DNA of 64,000 nt from Amborella trichopoda (taxonomy: Eukaryota > Streptophyta > Magnoliopsida > Amborellales > Amborellaceae). The notes beneath the pieces are model-generated. The model saw nothing but the letters and a program-made list of their open reading frames with translations. It ran no database searches and was not told where the DNA came from. The position numbers and the translations under genes are program-made. The stretch's first letter is position 1; the number at the start of each line of letters is the position of its first letter. Shown piece after piece: positions 25,851 to 39,600 of the stretch. The DNA is taken from NCBI RefSeq assembly GCF_000471905.2, contig NW_006494943.1:181020-245019 (forward strand), given 5' to 3'.

Positions 25851-26558
25851 ACAATTAAATAATTCTATGTATTATATATTTCAAAATGGTCCAAAATATT
25901 ATCTTAGCTTTCTTTCAAAAATTCAATTTTAAAAAAAATGAAATGCAAATAGCAATAAATAAAATTAATTACATTACATAGATTCTATTTTACTATTTTT
26001 ATATTAATTAAATAGTAAAACTTTAAATAGTAAAATATTTTTATAATGCCAGACATCTTAGAAAGTCGAGTTGTCTGGTATTGAAAACACCTAGCAACAA
26101 GTTTATTTGGTTTTTTTTTTTTTTGAGAATGGGGTTAGGGGCGTGGTGGTAGCACCACTTGTGCCCCATCTAAAGTTTAGGCTTTTATTCTCACTTAACC
26201 CATTAAAAAACTACTAATGATTTAAAAAATGGGTAGGGCCTCATCATCCTCAATAAATTACCTAAAAGAAAAAAAAGTTTGCTTAATTGTAGTAGTGCCG
26301 TATAAATACCCTTGTTAATAGAGATGACTGAAAACTTGTAGGATTTTCCACTGTATAGTATTGAAAAATCCAGGTGGGCAATTCGAGAAATAAAAAAGGG
26401 ATGTGGGATGGGATTGGCCTCTATGTAATTTTTCCAAAAATTCGACTAATAGTGTAATAAAGCCATTGAAAAGGTGTCTATATGTAATTTTTCCAACAAA
26501 GGAAAAAATTTGAAAGCCGCGTTAAGAAACCCTAGCACATGTGGCATTAGGGGCCAGG
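25851..26558. other. Intergenic sequence, no gene seen
   Basis: AT-rich non-coding sequence. A T-run near 26111-26123 precedes a short GC-richer stretch with GGGGCGTGGTGGTAGCACC at 26138-26156. No coding frame or RNA gene was recognised. Confidence 0.45.
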
Positions 26559-27506
26559 TTATATAGAGCCGAGGCTCTAAACAATCAAATTAGAACTTGC
26601 TTCAAATATTTCACTGGTGGTATAAAGCCAAGGCTCTAAACAATCAAATTAGAACTTGCTTCAAATGTTTCACTGGTGGTCGCTTCATACACAGCAGCCA
26701 ACGTCCCGGGGTGGGGCGGGCGCTCTGATGATGCAGAGAGGAGAGAGTCTAAGATTCTATGTATTCTTGACTTCTTATCTTTTCCTAGGACCATAGAAGA
26801 GTTTGTTTTGATGCCCAAATATCATCAAAATGATCATCTCGACATCAAGATGCATGGACATGAGAAAAAAATGAATTTCAAGTTTTAGAAATAGTGTATT
26901 TTGTATGGGTGCAATTGGTATACGGATGCATCCGTAGCTGCGGAGGTAATGTGTGCCTTCAAATTTTATCATGGCATATAATTTTGATGTAAAATGTTTT
27001 TAGGATTATCTCAAAATCTATTTTTATATCTAATTATAAATTTTTAAATTTAAAAAATGATTAAAATCAAGTAGATATATAAACATATGAAAATCTTGAA
27101 AATAGACGGTATAGATAATATGTTGTAAAATACACTATTTTTGAGACTTAATTTTTTTTTATTTTTCATGGTCATACATCTCGATGTCGAGATGATCAAT
27201 CAAAGGGTTTTTCAACATTAAAATTACTTTTGCTGATGGATTTTTGAGGTGCATCATAAGCTCTACATTATAATGTTGCAATCTTATATAATTTTTTTTC
27301 ATTTTGTAATACATTTTTGGACTGTCAATTTTTAAGATTTTCATAAATCTATCAATCTACACAATTTTGAAGCTTTAACTTTATAAATAAGGATGAAAAT
27401 ATATTTTAAGGATATCACAATGATTTTTAGTATTGAAACCACATGTCTCGATACTATTTGAAAGTAGACTCTGATTTGATTGTTTAGAGCTTGGGCTCTA
27501 TACAAA
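26559..27506. mobile_element. MITE family B, copy B1, with MITE A3 nested inside
   Basis: Left end near TATAGAGCCGAGGCTCTAAA plus ACAATCAAATTAG; right end ATTTGATTGTTTAGAGCTTG plus GGCTCTATAC. These are inverted copies and match copy B2 at 63123-63494. The left-end sequence is tandemly duplicated (about 26563-26622 and 26622-26681), and a GC-rich 50-bp stretch (26690-26740) follows. Copy A3 sits inside with its own 8-bp duplication. The right end lies about 130-160 bp before the BRCA2 start codon. Confidence 0.82.
26906..27300 (-). mobile_element. MITE family A, copy A3 (395 bp), nested in B1
   Basis: Flanked by perfect ATTTTGTA duplications at 26898-26905 and 27301-27308. Removing the element and one duplication restores an uninterrupted B-type sequence (GTATTTTGTAATACA). 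It starts TGGGTGCAATTGGTATACGG and carries the 18-bp palindrome CATCTCGATGTCGAGATG at 27177-27194. Confidence 0.9.
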
Positions 27507-27664
27507 CCGCACCCATTCTTGTTTGTGTCATTCCGAAGAAAATTGGTGGCATTATTTGTCCTTCTCTAATTTTAAGTCAAGGATTTCCCGCTAATAAAAA
27601 GCAAAGCCGCTTTCTTAAAACTTCAAGTTCCCGCCTCATGCCCACTCCTTCTTCCTCAAGCGCA

Positions 27665-30600
27665 ATGAGCACGCCAAAGTTGCAGACATGGCGGATCGTT
27701 CCTGACCCTGAAAAGCCTAGAAATTGGACCTTCAATGGTCCTGAGTCTCGTCCCATTCCAGCTCAAATAACTACTCTTGTTCCACAAAATTGTGGCCTTT
27801 CTCTGCCATCATTTGCTGACCTTTTGGTTCAAAGTAAGAGAACTCTAGATTATCCATTTCCATTTCTATGAGACCTCAATTAAATATTTGCTTTCATATT
27901 TTTTATTTTTTTTCTTTTGGACAAAACCTTGTATTTTTCTTTTGACATTTCCTGTATGTCCTCAGTTTCTAGGGCTTTTCTTGAATGATGTTGATGGACA
28001 TAGTTAGCCAAAAAAAAAGAAAAAAACATAGAAGTTCCCTTTCACATTTCCTGTAAATTCTCAATTTCAACATTTCTTTTCAGGATATTCAATATTGTTA
28101 TTTGAAAAAACATAGACGGCCTTTTTACATTTTCTGTATATCCTTGCTTTATATGGTGCTTCAGGATTTTTAATGTCCATGGACAAAAAATTACATTTTT
28201 CCTGTTTCATTTCCCGCAAATCCATGATTTATAGGGGGTTTTCCGTGATATTCAATGTTGTTTTGGGACAAAATATATAATTTCCTTTCACATTTCCTTT
28301 AAATGCTCAAAAACTAAAGTTTTTTCTCAGGATCTTCTACACTGCTTGGGGGCACCAATGGAAACCGCAGAGACAGATTCTCATGTATTCACGGTCAAGA
28401 AAATGCTCAGCCGGATTTCACTTCCGGTGCTTCATTGTTCAGGTCTGGTCATGGAAAGCCAGTTGGAGTTGCAGAGTCCTCCATCAGAAAAGCAATGGCG
28501 GTTCTAGGAGGAGATGATGACCAATTTGAGCACTCTAAAGCGAAGCATTTTGTAATGGATAGAGGTAATCTCTAAAGCCCTCTTTTGTTTCTTCATTTTT
28601 ATGGACTTTTTTGTTTCTAGGATTTTTGATATAGTTAAGTATAACCAAAGGAGTGAATGCTTTTGTAGGTTAATGTGTCTCGGAGTTGGTGGCAAACTAG
28701 ATTTTCAGGATCTTTAATGTTCATGGACAAAAATTAGATTTTTCCTTTTTCATTTCCGGCAAATCCATTATTTATAGGGTGTTTCCATGATATTCGATGC
28801 TGTTTTGGGACAAAATATGTAATTTCCTTTCGCATTTCCTGTAAATGCTCAAAAACTAAAGTTTTTTCTCAGGATCTTCTATACTGTTTGGGGGCACCAA
28901 TAGCAACCGCAAGGACGGATTCTCATGTATTCAAGATCAAGAAAATGATCAGTTGGATTTCACTTCTGGTGCTCCATTGTTCAGGTCTGGTCATGGAAAG
29001 CCAGTTGGAGTTGCAGAGTCCTCCATTAGAAAAGCAATGGCAGTTCTAGGAGAAGGAGATGACGACCAATTTGAGGTCTCTAAAGCGAAGCATTTTGTAA
29101 TGGATAGAGGTAATCTCTAAAGCCCTCTTTTGTTTCTTCATTTTTATGGACTTTTTTGTTTCTAGGATTTTTGATATGGTTAAGTATGACCAAAAGACTG
29201 AATGCTTTTATAGGTTAATGTATCTCAGAGTTGGTGGCAATCTAGATTTTCATTTTATTAGAGGATATCGTCTATGGTTTATAGATCTTCATTGATTTGT
29301 TATGAATGTTATTTCACTTCAGTAACCTTTTTCTTTCCTTCAAATTATCTCTGTTTTTATTCTATGTATCCATTAACATTTGACAAAAGAACTAGAACTT
29401 TCGAAGTGGTTCAGTGTGAACTGTCTAAAATAATGTTCTCTAATGTAGTACACAGTTATAACAATCAGGAAATTTTGATGTCACTACTTACTAGACAATC
29501 TGGTCTTTATTTCCTTTTTTGAGAAACCGTGGGGGACATAAATGTGGTCTATTGTTTTCTTGTCCTTCATGTATTTCTTATTAGAGTAGCTAGCCTCGTT
29601 AGCTTGTTGATTTGTTGCGTGGCTGTTTCCTGCCTAAATAATTTATTTATCTTCAGGTATAGGGAAAATAACATGTTTGAATAAATTTAGGTCTTTAGTT
29701 ATAAATTTTAACTCTTAAATACTTTGGTTATCTATTCTATGAGGCTATTTACTTTTGAATTACATGGTTCTAACTTCATAATGAAATGTGGTTGTTACTT
29801 CTTGTTTTCTCTAAAAAGATAATATATTTTTGGCATTTAGAGTGCGTGCATTATCTTAATTGACTTCCTTGCTAATATAATGTTGGATATAGCACATAAT
29901 TTCATAATTTTAACTTATGCTTCCACTGAAACAGCCCATTCTGAAACATAAAATATGCTGGGGGGTTTCTGTACCTCAGGAAGAATGCATCTTACATTTT
30001 AAAAGTACAAAATTTTATATTAAGATAGTTTCCAATTCCTTTTGATCAGCCACTTATACACACTTACATGGTAAACATATCGAATCGTGATTAAGTAAGC
30101 CAACAATGATCATTATGTACTAAACAATCAAAGTTTCTTGATGATCTGTTTTGTGGATATTTGCGGCCTTCATTCACTGACCTTCTGTTTCAAGGCATGG
30201 AAACCATAGAAATTCCTCTTTTGGGTGATTTCTGGTCCTGGGAAAAACTTCATAATTTTATTTTCATATATTCATTAAATCCTCAGGCTCTGTGGTTTTT
30301 CCAGGAGTGGTGTTTCTTGACAAAATCTCAGCTTTCACATTTCCCCTAAATCTTTATTTTCTAGTCTATCTTCACAATCTTGATGTTGCTCTAGGCCACA
30401 AATATAGAATATTCTTTTTTCTAAATTCTCAATGTCTAGGTTCTTTTCAGGATCTACGACATTTTCCCGGGGCATCAATAATAATCACAGTGAAAGATTA
30501 TCAGGAACTGGATATCGACAAAACCAAAGGTCAGTTTTATCTGCTGGGGCTCCAATGTTCACAACTGGTTCTGGAAAGCCAGTTGGAATTGCAGAGTCTT

Positions 30601-33600
30601 CCATTAGAAGGGCAATGTCTGTTCTTGGAGAAGGAGATGGCACTCAACTTGAAGTCTCTAAAGCAAAACTTCTTGTGGTGGACAAAGGTCATTTTGATAA
30701 CCTCTTTGTTTCCTCAAAATTTATTTATTATAGTTGAGCCTGTTTCAATTTGCATTTGATCAATTTATAGGGCTTTTTCTCACAGAAAACGTGGAGAGTA
30801 AGTGCTGCTGTAGCTTAATGCATCTCAAAATGACTAATAATCTAGGACTTTTAATTTACTAGAGAATCTGGCCCTATTATTTATGGATCTTCATTGATTT
30901 GTCAAGAATCGTATTTCTCTTTTGAATGTGTTTCGAATGGAATTTGATCGCATTTCTAGGGTTTTGTCAAAATTCAGCATGACCTGAAGGTTGAAGCTAA
31001 CGTAGGGTATGTAGGACAGAGTTGTAGCATTCGGGAATTTTGATGTTACTGGAGAATCTGACCAATTGTTTCTGGATATTTGTTGATTTTTTATGAGTTC
31101 TAGGTTTTAGCTAACATCTCTATCTTGGTAAGTACTTGTGCGTCTTTTGATTTCCAAGTTTTAACTAACCTCTTTAGCTTGCTATGCTGTTCGTGGCTGG
31201 TTCCCTACTTAAAATGATTTACTTATCTTCAGAATAAGGAAAAATAACATCTTTAGGTTACAGTCTTTAGTTTTTTCCAGCGCTTAAAAACTTGAACTTG
31301 GTCACCAACCTGGTCACTGCCAATACCAATTGACTATCTGATTCAAAGGGTAAACTTGAAAAGACAGCGATGAGTTATGAGAATCAAACACAGCTCGTCT
31401 ACTAAGAATATCACAACACTGCCAGCCAAAAGAGACCAGTTGTTGGTCAGTTCAATCAACAAAAAAAATATAAAAGGGACAATTCGGGCATATTCTGAAT
31501 ATTTTGTTTCCAAAACTCATCCCCTGGATGGTTCAAGTTAACTCAGTGAATTTTCCTACCCAGAAATGAGTTTTTTGTTCTCTGCTTTTCACACTTGAAT
31601 CCCTTGTTTGTATTGTTATAAGATTTGTTTAATTGGAATTACATTGTACCTGAATTCAATATTGAATGCGGTTATTACTTATCGTTCTTGAAAATCATAT
31701 CTTGAAACAATGAGAGTGCATTAGTTGTTTTTATAAGCAGCTGACATATCACCAGATTGTACATTTCTACCTCTATTTAAAGTTCATTCTAAACTTAAGA
31801 CATGTTGGACATAGTAGTGCTTGAAAAATCGGAATCCATCCTTTAGTACATGATTCCTATTGCCTGGTCCTACTCTGGTGATTCCCAAGTCGGATCACAC
31901 TACAGTTAACAAAGAAAATACAAAAGTAAAAAACCTGGAGAATCAGGGTTATTTTGGGGTTCCTGTACTGTAACCATCACCTTGTGATCCCTATCCAACC
32001 TTAGCCATTCCAAGTCGGATGGTCGATTTTTAAATCACTGGGATATATTGCCAAAGTGTACAGTTCTTTCTCAAGCAAAAAATCCATTCGGAAACTTTGC
32101 AACATGCTGGCTATAGCACCAAATTGTACAGTTCTATATCAATGCAGCATATGACTTTATAAACATAAAAAATTATACTTCAGATAGTTTCCAGTTCCTT
32201 TCCACATTTCCTGTAAATCCTCGTATCTGAGGCTCTTCATAATCTTTGTTGTTGTTCTAGGACAAAAATCTGGAGTTTCCTTTGGTGATTTCTTGTAAAT
32301 CCTCAATTTCTATTTTTTTTTTTTCAGGATCTTCGACATCGTTTGGGGTCTTCAATTACAATGACAGATTCTCAGGCATTCAAGATCGAGAATATCAACA
32401 GCTGGATGTGTCTTCTGGGGCTCCAATGTTTAGAACCGGCTCTGGAAAACCAGTTGGAGTTGCGGAGTCTTCTATTAAAAGGGCATTATCTATTCTTGGA
32501 GAAGAAGGTGGTAGTCAATTTGAAGTCTCTAAAGAGAAGCATTTAGTAATGCATAGAGGTCATTTTTTATAACCTTTTTGTTTCCTCAAACTTATCTACT
32601 TCTTGAGCCTGTTTCGAGTAGCATTTGACCAATTTCTACAATATTGGACATATTTTTTTTCGTTTTTGACCTGTAGAGCACATGCCCTTGTAGGTTAATC
32701 TACTGTTTTTATTAACTTTTTAATCCCTTCTTTCTATTTATATGAGATTATTTAATTGAAGTTTATGGAGTATCTAACTTTGATACTGAATGTGGTTTTT
32801 ACAGTTGTTCTATTAAAACATATATTTTTTAACAATGGGAGTATGTTAACAATGAGAGTATATAAATCATCTTATTTGACTTTCTTGGTAATAAAAGTTG
32901 AAAAATTGGATACAACAATAGTTTCTACCTAACGATTTAAAAGCCGGATCATCGGGGTGAACTGGCCATCCAGAAAACAGGGTTGGGTTGGTGAAGCGCC
33001 GATCCGGATCGGCAAATAGGACATATTCTCTGGATCAACTATCATGATTGGTTTGACTTAGTGATTCAGAAAACTATTTTAAAATGAATAAAAAATTAAA
33101 TACGGTTATATGGGGTAGGGATCTAGGTGGGAACTAAGAAAACATCATATAAGCAAAAAACAAATTTAAAGAAAAAAAAAAGAAAAAAAGAAAGGTGGGA
33201 TTTTAGGGAGGGGACTAGGTTGGGATTGATACCTTCTCCGAATTGATTCGGTCTTGGCTACTTCTCGTTGTGGATCGGCGTTTCCCGATTCGGATATTAG
33301 GTTTTAAAACTCTGAAATGAAATATGTAGGAACAAGGCGATCCAAGGGAACCAGACCAATTACCGATTCTGACATGGAATCAGGTTATATATTGGTTTTT
33401 GATCTGGATCGGGAATTCCCAACCTGAATCGCCGGTTTTTTAAGCACTGGTTCCCACCATTCTTGCTCAATTGAAAAATTCTAATCTGAAAATTAAAATA
33501 TCTTGAATATAGCACCAAATCACATTCATCCTTAAAGCATACATTTAACTAGTGTGCTTGGACTCAACCGACTTTAGTCAAACTCAGTTGAGTTACTTGG

Positions 33601-36600
33601 ACTAACCCTATGGGCAAGGTGAGTTTCACCCAAGTGGGCTGTACATCCATGGCCCTATAGTTTATAGATATTAATGTGTCTATTGTAAGACAAAAGCGTC
33701 CAAAAAGCTTGTTGGCAGCATCCACACTTATCCCCCATAATGTGAGTTCAAAAAGAAGCTCGTGAGGATTGAACCCAAGACCTAGCATAACCATTTCAAG
33801 TTTCATGTAAGAAACATTTTGTCTTTATTTTTATTTTCTTTAACTGAGGCTGGATTCGGGTGAATTACTCGGACTTGCCCGAGTAACTCGCCTTGGCCAA
33901 GGGCCAAATACCCTGGCTGAGTCGTTTTTCTGAACACTACATTTAACATTGTGGAAGTGGAAATTTTACTTAAGATGGGTTCTACTTCTTTTTGATAAAT
34001 GTACTTATATGGTTTGAAACCTGATAAAATGAGCAATTTATAATCATCATACACTAAAAATCAGAGTTTCAAGATTATTTGCTTCAAGGACAATTTCTTA
34101 ACTATTTAATAGATCAGTCCTGGGAATTTTCTCAGTACACATGGAGCATTGCTTTACTAATGTCTGTGAAGTGCTTGATTGGTCATTCTGATGTGACTTG
34201 TACATGTACCTTTGCAGGTCCAGTTCCTAAATCCAAATTAGATTGCAGTTCCTCTATTTCCGAACCTGTATTCAAAACAGGATCTGGGAAGGTTGTTCAT
34301 GTGTCCTCCACTGGTCTTCTTAAAGCTAAGGCATTGTTGGGCCTTGAAGAACACTGGGACAATCCCCATAATTTTCAACATTTTAAGAATGGCATGATCA
34401 TGAGGGGCAGTAATTTACAAGATGGAAGGCATAATTCTAGACATTCTGAGAAATTTTCATCAAGGGCACCTGAAATCATCAACATAGAGAATGTTGGTTT
34501 AGGAGGCAACACAATGGTTTCTTCAAAGAGCCAAGCACCTTGTCAAAGAAAAGGCATTCTTTTGGGGAACCAATTAGAAGAAGAGACATCTGCTAATCCT
34601 CTGGTTTCCAAGATTTCTGATTCGGGCTTGAAAGTGCCTCCTATCAGGTTTCAAACAGCTGGCGGCAGATCTATTTCCATTTCCAGTGATGCATTGGAAC
34701 GTGCAAAGAGTCTTCTTGGTGAATCAGACTTTAGGAATCCATTATGTAAAGAGAACTCAGATAACACTTTCTTTTCATTCTCTAAGGAAGTGGATTATTG
34801 TGACAAAACTGTTCTGGGCAGAAAAGATTCTTCTTTTGGGCATGTGTTTCAAGACACTGTGTTAGGCGAAGATTTAGAAGCAAAAGACCAATCTCTTTTG
34901 GAAGCTCTTTCTAATCTAAACCAGTCACACATTCCTTTAAAGACTATCAATTTTGGCCTTGATTTGCAGCAGCATGTTGCTCCCAGTAATGATATTCCTG
35001 GTGGAATCTTGAGATCAAAAAATGATAGTTCTAGTTCAAATGGATCATCAACTTGGCAAAGTGATTATAATGGGGTCAACGATGAGAATTATGCACGAAT
35101 TGATGTTTCCCAGGGAAAATTTCTAGTTCCAAGAAAGCTCTCAAAGGGAGAGTTCTCAAGTGGTCCCCTAGTTGATATTTCAAACAACATCCATGCAGAT
35201 TGCAATGACCACCCTCAGAGATCCCTATCGAAACCTGTTTCTGGTGACAAGAGAAGACTAGGAGGGAAAAACATTATCTCCCCGTTCAAGCGTCCACGGC
35301 GCTCCAAGTATGTTTCTATGTTTACAATTATCTGCTAACATGTACATGTTGTTTGCTTTGTTTTCTTTTGCCAATTATATCTGCAAATATATTTTTGGTG
35401 TATTCATGTTGACTACTTGTATATGCAGGTTTTTACCTCCTTTGAACAGCAACATTCATATCCAGGCTCCAGGCCCAAGGTTACCTGGTAACTATAATTG
35501 TTAGTGTCTCATAAGCCTCTAGAATGTATAGACTTTGTTTCTCATCAATCCTCTTTTTTCTATTAGATTGCTCCACATTACCTGCCCAGGGATATGACTC
35601 TCACAAGACAAACATCAGATCTTGCTACCCATTTCAGCATAAGAGAAAAACACTTGAAGAATTTTTTGGGGGCCCCCCATCTCATTGGACATTGGTATAG
35701 AATTTCGTGGGGCATTTTCGATTTAATGTCTGGCTGATCTGCATATGTGAATGACATGAGGGTATGCATTTTTTAATCTGCATGTTTTCAGGAAGGGAGT
35801 AATTTGCCAGAGAAGGTAAAGTTTATGACTGCAGATAGTGCCCAAAACTATTTATTCAATGCTGCTCCTGGATCTGAAGGAAATGGAGTTGAAATGCTTC
35901 ACAACATGTTGGTCCAAGCAGGTGGTTCCTTGCAACATGCTACTAAAAAGTAAGTTTTATAAATGATTGTTAATTGCTCCTTTTTGTTGGTTTCCTGTTA
36001 AGACTTTGAAATTTCAATTTGCCTAGTAATGTAACGATGCATGAGAAAATCGATCCAACATTTTGTCATTATGAAATGTATAGGTGGGTATCTAATCACT
36101 ACAAGTGGATAGTTTGGAAACTTGCTTGCCTTGAGAAAGGTTACCCCGGCAATGCAAATGGCAAATACTTGACTGTAGCTAATGTTCTTGAGGAGCTAAA
36201 ATACAGGTGGATCCCTCTGCACATGTCACATCTCATAATTTATATAGATCCTTAGAATTCCTGAACAAGGGATATTCTACTCTTTTGTTATAGGTACGAG
36301 AGAGAAGTAAATCAAGGTCATAGGTCGGCGCTAAAGAAAATATTGGAAGGAAGTGCATCTGTTACATCTCCTATGATTTTGTGTGTTTCAGCTATTCGTT
36401 CTAACATTGCTGATGATTCTAATGTTGCCGATGGGCCTGATAGAGTGGAGGATCCTTCTGTTGCCTCAAAAAGTCATAAGTTTTCTTATTCCCATAATAC
36501 TAATGATGGTCGTGCCCTGAAAGTAGAATTAACTGATGGGTGGTGAGCATAAAATTGTTCACTTTCTATTTGATGAAGTTGCAAATCCATATATTTCTGT

Positions 36601-39600
36601 TTCGTAACCATTGATAATGATTGCTACTATCTAGGTATTCATTGAATGCTGTTTTGGATGTTCCTCTATCAAAGCAACTCAGGGCTGGAAAACTTTTTGT
36701 GGGTCAGAAACTTCGGGTACATACTTTTGTTTTTCAGACAATTCACATTGACTGGATAAAACCTACACACATGGACTTTAATCATAGAACTATTGGTCCT
36801 GTTTCTTATAGATTTGGGGAGCAAGCTTGTGTAACTGGGTTGGACCATTGTCTCCACTGGAGGTATTCATGTCAATAAGAACTTCTAGGATTGGTTAATT
36901 CTATGTATTTTATAACTATTGTTTATATTCTCTTTATTTGCAGATTTCTGAGACTGTTAGTTTGCTTATTCACATGAATGGCACATATAGGGCTCATTGG
37001 GCAAGTCGTTTAGGATTTTGTAAGCACTTGTCACTCTATTAAATATAATTTTTCCATTATTCTTTCCATTTACTGTTGTCGTTACTCTGCTTCAATTGTT
37101 CATCTCTCTTTTTCCAGGTAGGGGAAATAGATTTCCACTGGCTTTTCATTGTATTAAGGATGCTGGAGGTCCAGTACCCATGACATTAGTTGGGGTGACA
37201 CGGGTATATCCAATATTGTACAAGGAAAGGTATGATATATATGATATAATTGCACTATTGGTCGGGCTGTAATGGAAACTTAACCTTAATGTATTGCCTT
37301 TCTCAAGCATGTAACACTGTTCTGCTGCAGGCTCAACCAAGGAGGCTCCATTGTTAGATCAGAGAGGATGGAAACAAAATCTTTGCAGCTTTACAACCAA
37401 AGGTAAATATAGTTTTGTTTGTTACTGCAAACATGCTTCTGTATATCTGAATACATAGAAGTAGAGACGTGCTGGAACCTATATGTTATAGTAGTTTTCC
37501 AGCCGAAAGAGCGAACTTCAATGACACCAACTAGAAGGGAACGTGAAGTGTGAATTATGGCATTCCATTCTTACATTTATTTGATGCTAATGAAAGATCT
37601 CTGAATTTCTGAACTAGCATTTTGATTGTTCATATCATTTCCATGAGTTTCATTCACCACAACCTGCTTTGTGGCATTATTTCTATTTGTATTCATTCCA
37701 TCAGTGGTAACTATGCGCCCTGTTGATTTCAGACGCACCATCATTGCAGAAAGTGTTGTTTCAGAGGCACATAAAGATAATTTTGGCATATTGAATGTTC
37801 ATGCTAGTGACCTTGATGAGGGAGAGGAAATCTTCAAGATGTTTGAGAAATCTGCTGAGCCCGAATCATTAATGGCAACAATGAATTCAGAGCAACTTGG
37901 TGCTCTTGCAGCTTATCAAGCAAAGCAGGAGGTGAACATCAGCATGGCACCCGAATACCTAAGTTGACATGACTAGAGAAGAAATGCTGAAACCTCTTGT
38001 CTGTTCGTTTGACTACAGGCAATCAGGCAATCAGAGATACAGAAGAAAGTGGAAAAGGCTTTAGAAGAGGCAGATCTCAACTCAAGAAAAGTGACCCCTT
38101 TTATGAAAGTCAAAGTTGTTGGGCTAATCAATAATGCATCTCAGAAAAGAACTCACCCACGGGAAGGCTTGATCACTGTATGGCAACCAACCGAGAAGCA
38201 GGTAGGACTGATACCTTTATTTACTTAGTTTCTGGTAAAAGTTTGTACTTGCTTGTTTTTAGAAGTTAGTGTCCCAAATGTCTCTGATTTCTCTTATTGT
38301 GTCCCTTTTTGGAGGTTAAATATGATGATGGCAAGATATTGAAACTGATCTCTGTAAAATGCAACATCATCTGGAAACTCACCTATATTACCTCTCTGTT
38401 TGTTTTACTGAGAATAGAGAACTTTGGCATTTGTTTTTTTTTTAATTTTCTTGCAGAACCATTGATGTTTCTAGCTTTTATAAATTGGCTATAGTAGGCA
38501 GTCATGTCTGAGTTTTTATAAATGAAATAGTGCTCTTCATTTCTCGATTCAGAAAAACTATTAAGTGGACAGTTTTCAAGTTTTAAGAGAGTATTGGTTG
38601 TTGATTTACGTGAATGGGTTTATTTCAAGTAAATATTTACTGTACTTTCAAGGTTATTTAGGTGATGCTTGGTGGACGACCTTTAATGAAGGGCTATTAA
38701 TTTTTGCTGTTGGCCCAGCAGGAGGTTGAGATTGAGGAGGGGCAGATGTATTGTGTTAGTGGACTCACTCCATTGCGGAATTCCATTTCCAATATCATCC
38801 ACTTACACGGGAGAGGGTCCGCTACTGTGTGGCATCACTTAAAATCATCAGTTAATGTACATTTTGAGTAAGTTATTTTATTCACCTTAAATATCCGGTA
38901 TATGGCATATAATACAAATACGGGCCATCAACCATTCAATATGAGGATTCAAAATGAATGTTGGAGCGAACTACAGTTTTTCTTGATGGACATTTGCAAT
39001 GGAACCATGCATGACGTTTACATCTTAAGGACTGATGGTGGATGTCCCAGATGTTTATTGTACTGCCATAAACCTTCATACACGGGATTTGTATGGCATG
39101 TTTTCCATTTTGCCTCGTGTTATCACTAGGAACCATCTCTGACCAAGGGATCTCTTTATCTTTTAGACCATTCTTCACTCCTCGAGAATCAATATTACTA
39201 TCGACTTTGGGTCAAATCCCTCTAGCCAGGTTTGCCGTCTATGCTTTTGCAATCTTTTATTGCCCTCTAATTCCTATGTGATTTGAAATGCTATCATTTG
39301 CTGATATTGTTTCATTTGTATATATGGTACAGTGAGTTTGATTTTGCTGGTGTAGTTGTGTTTGTTGGTGAGCCTTATGTTTGTGGAAACCATAAGAAGC
39401 AGTGGGTGTTCACTACGGATGGTTCGGAAGCTTGGTCTGGGTCAGAGTCTGATGTGCTTGCTCAAGCTTTGCTTGCTATTAGCTTTTCTATGCCCATTGC
39501 TGACACAGGTTCTTTTGCGCCAGCAAATTATACGCTTGCAGGCTCAACAGTGAGTATATGATTTGACATCCACCTGCTTACTAGTTTATCACTATATAGC

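Noticed and set aside
33763-33790. GGATTGAACCC motif resembling a tRNA B box
   Set aside because: No matching A box or cloverleaf could be built around it; it belongs to a repeat.
38902-39281. Frames of 62-80 codons between BRCA2 exons 19 and 20
   Set aside because: They cover intron 19; using the AG at 39129-39130 as acceptor would put a stop in frame, and only the AG at 39166 restores the BRCA2 alignment.
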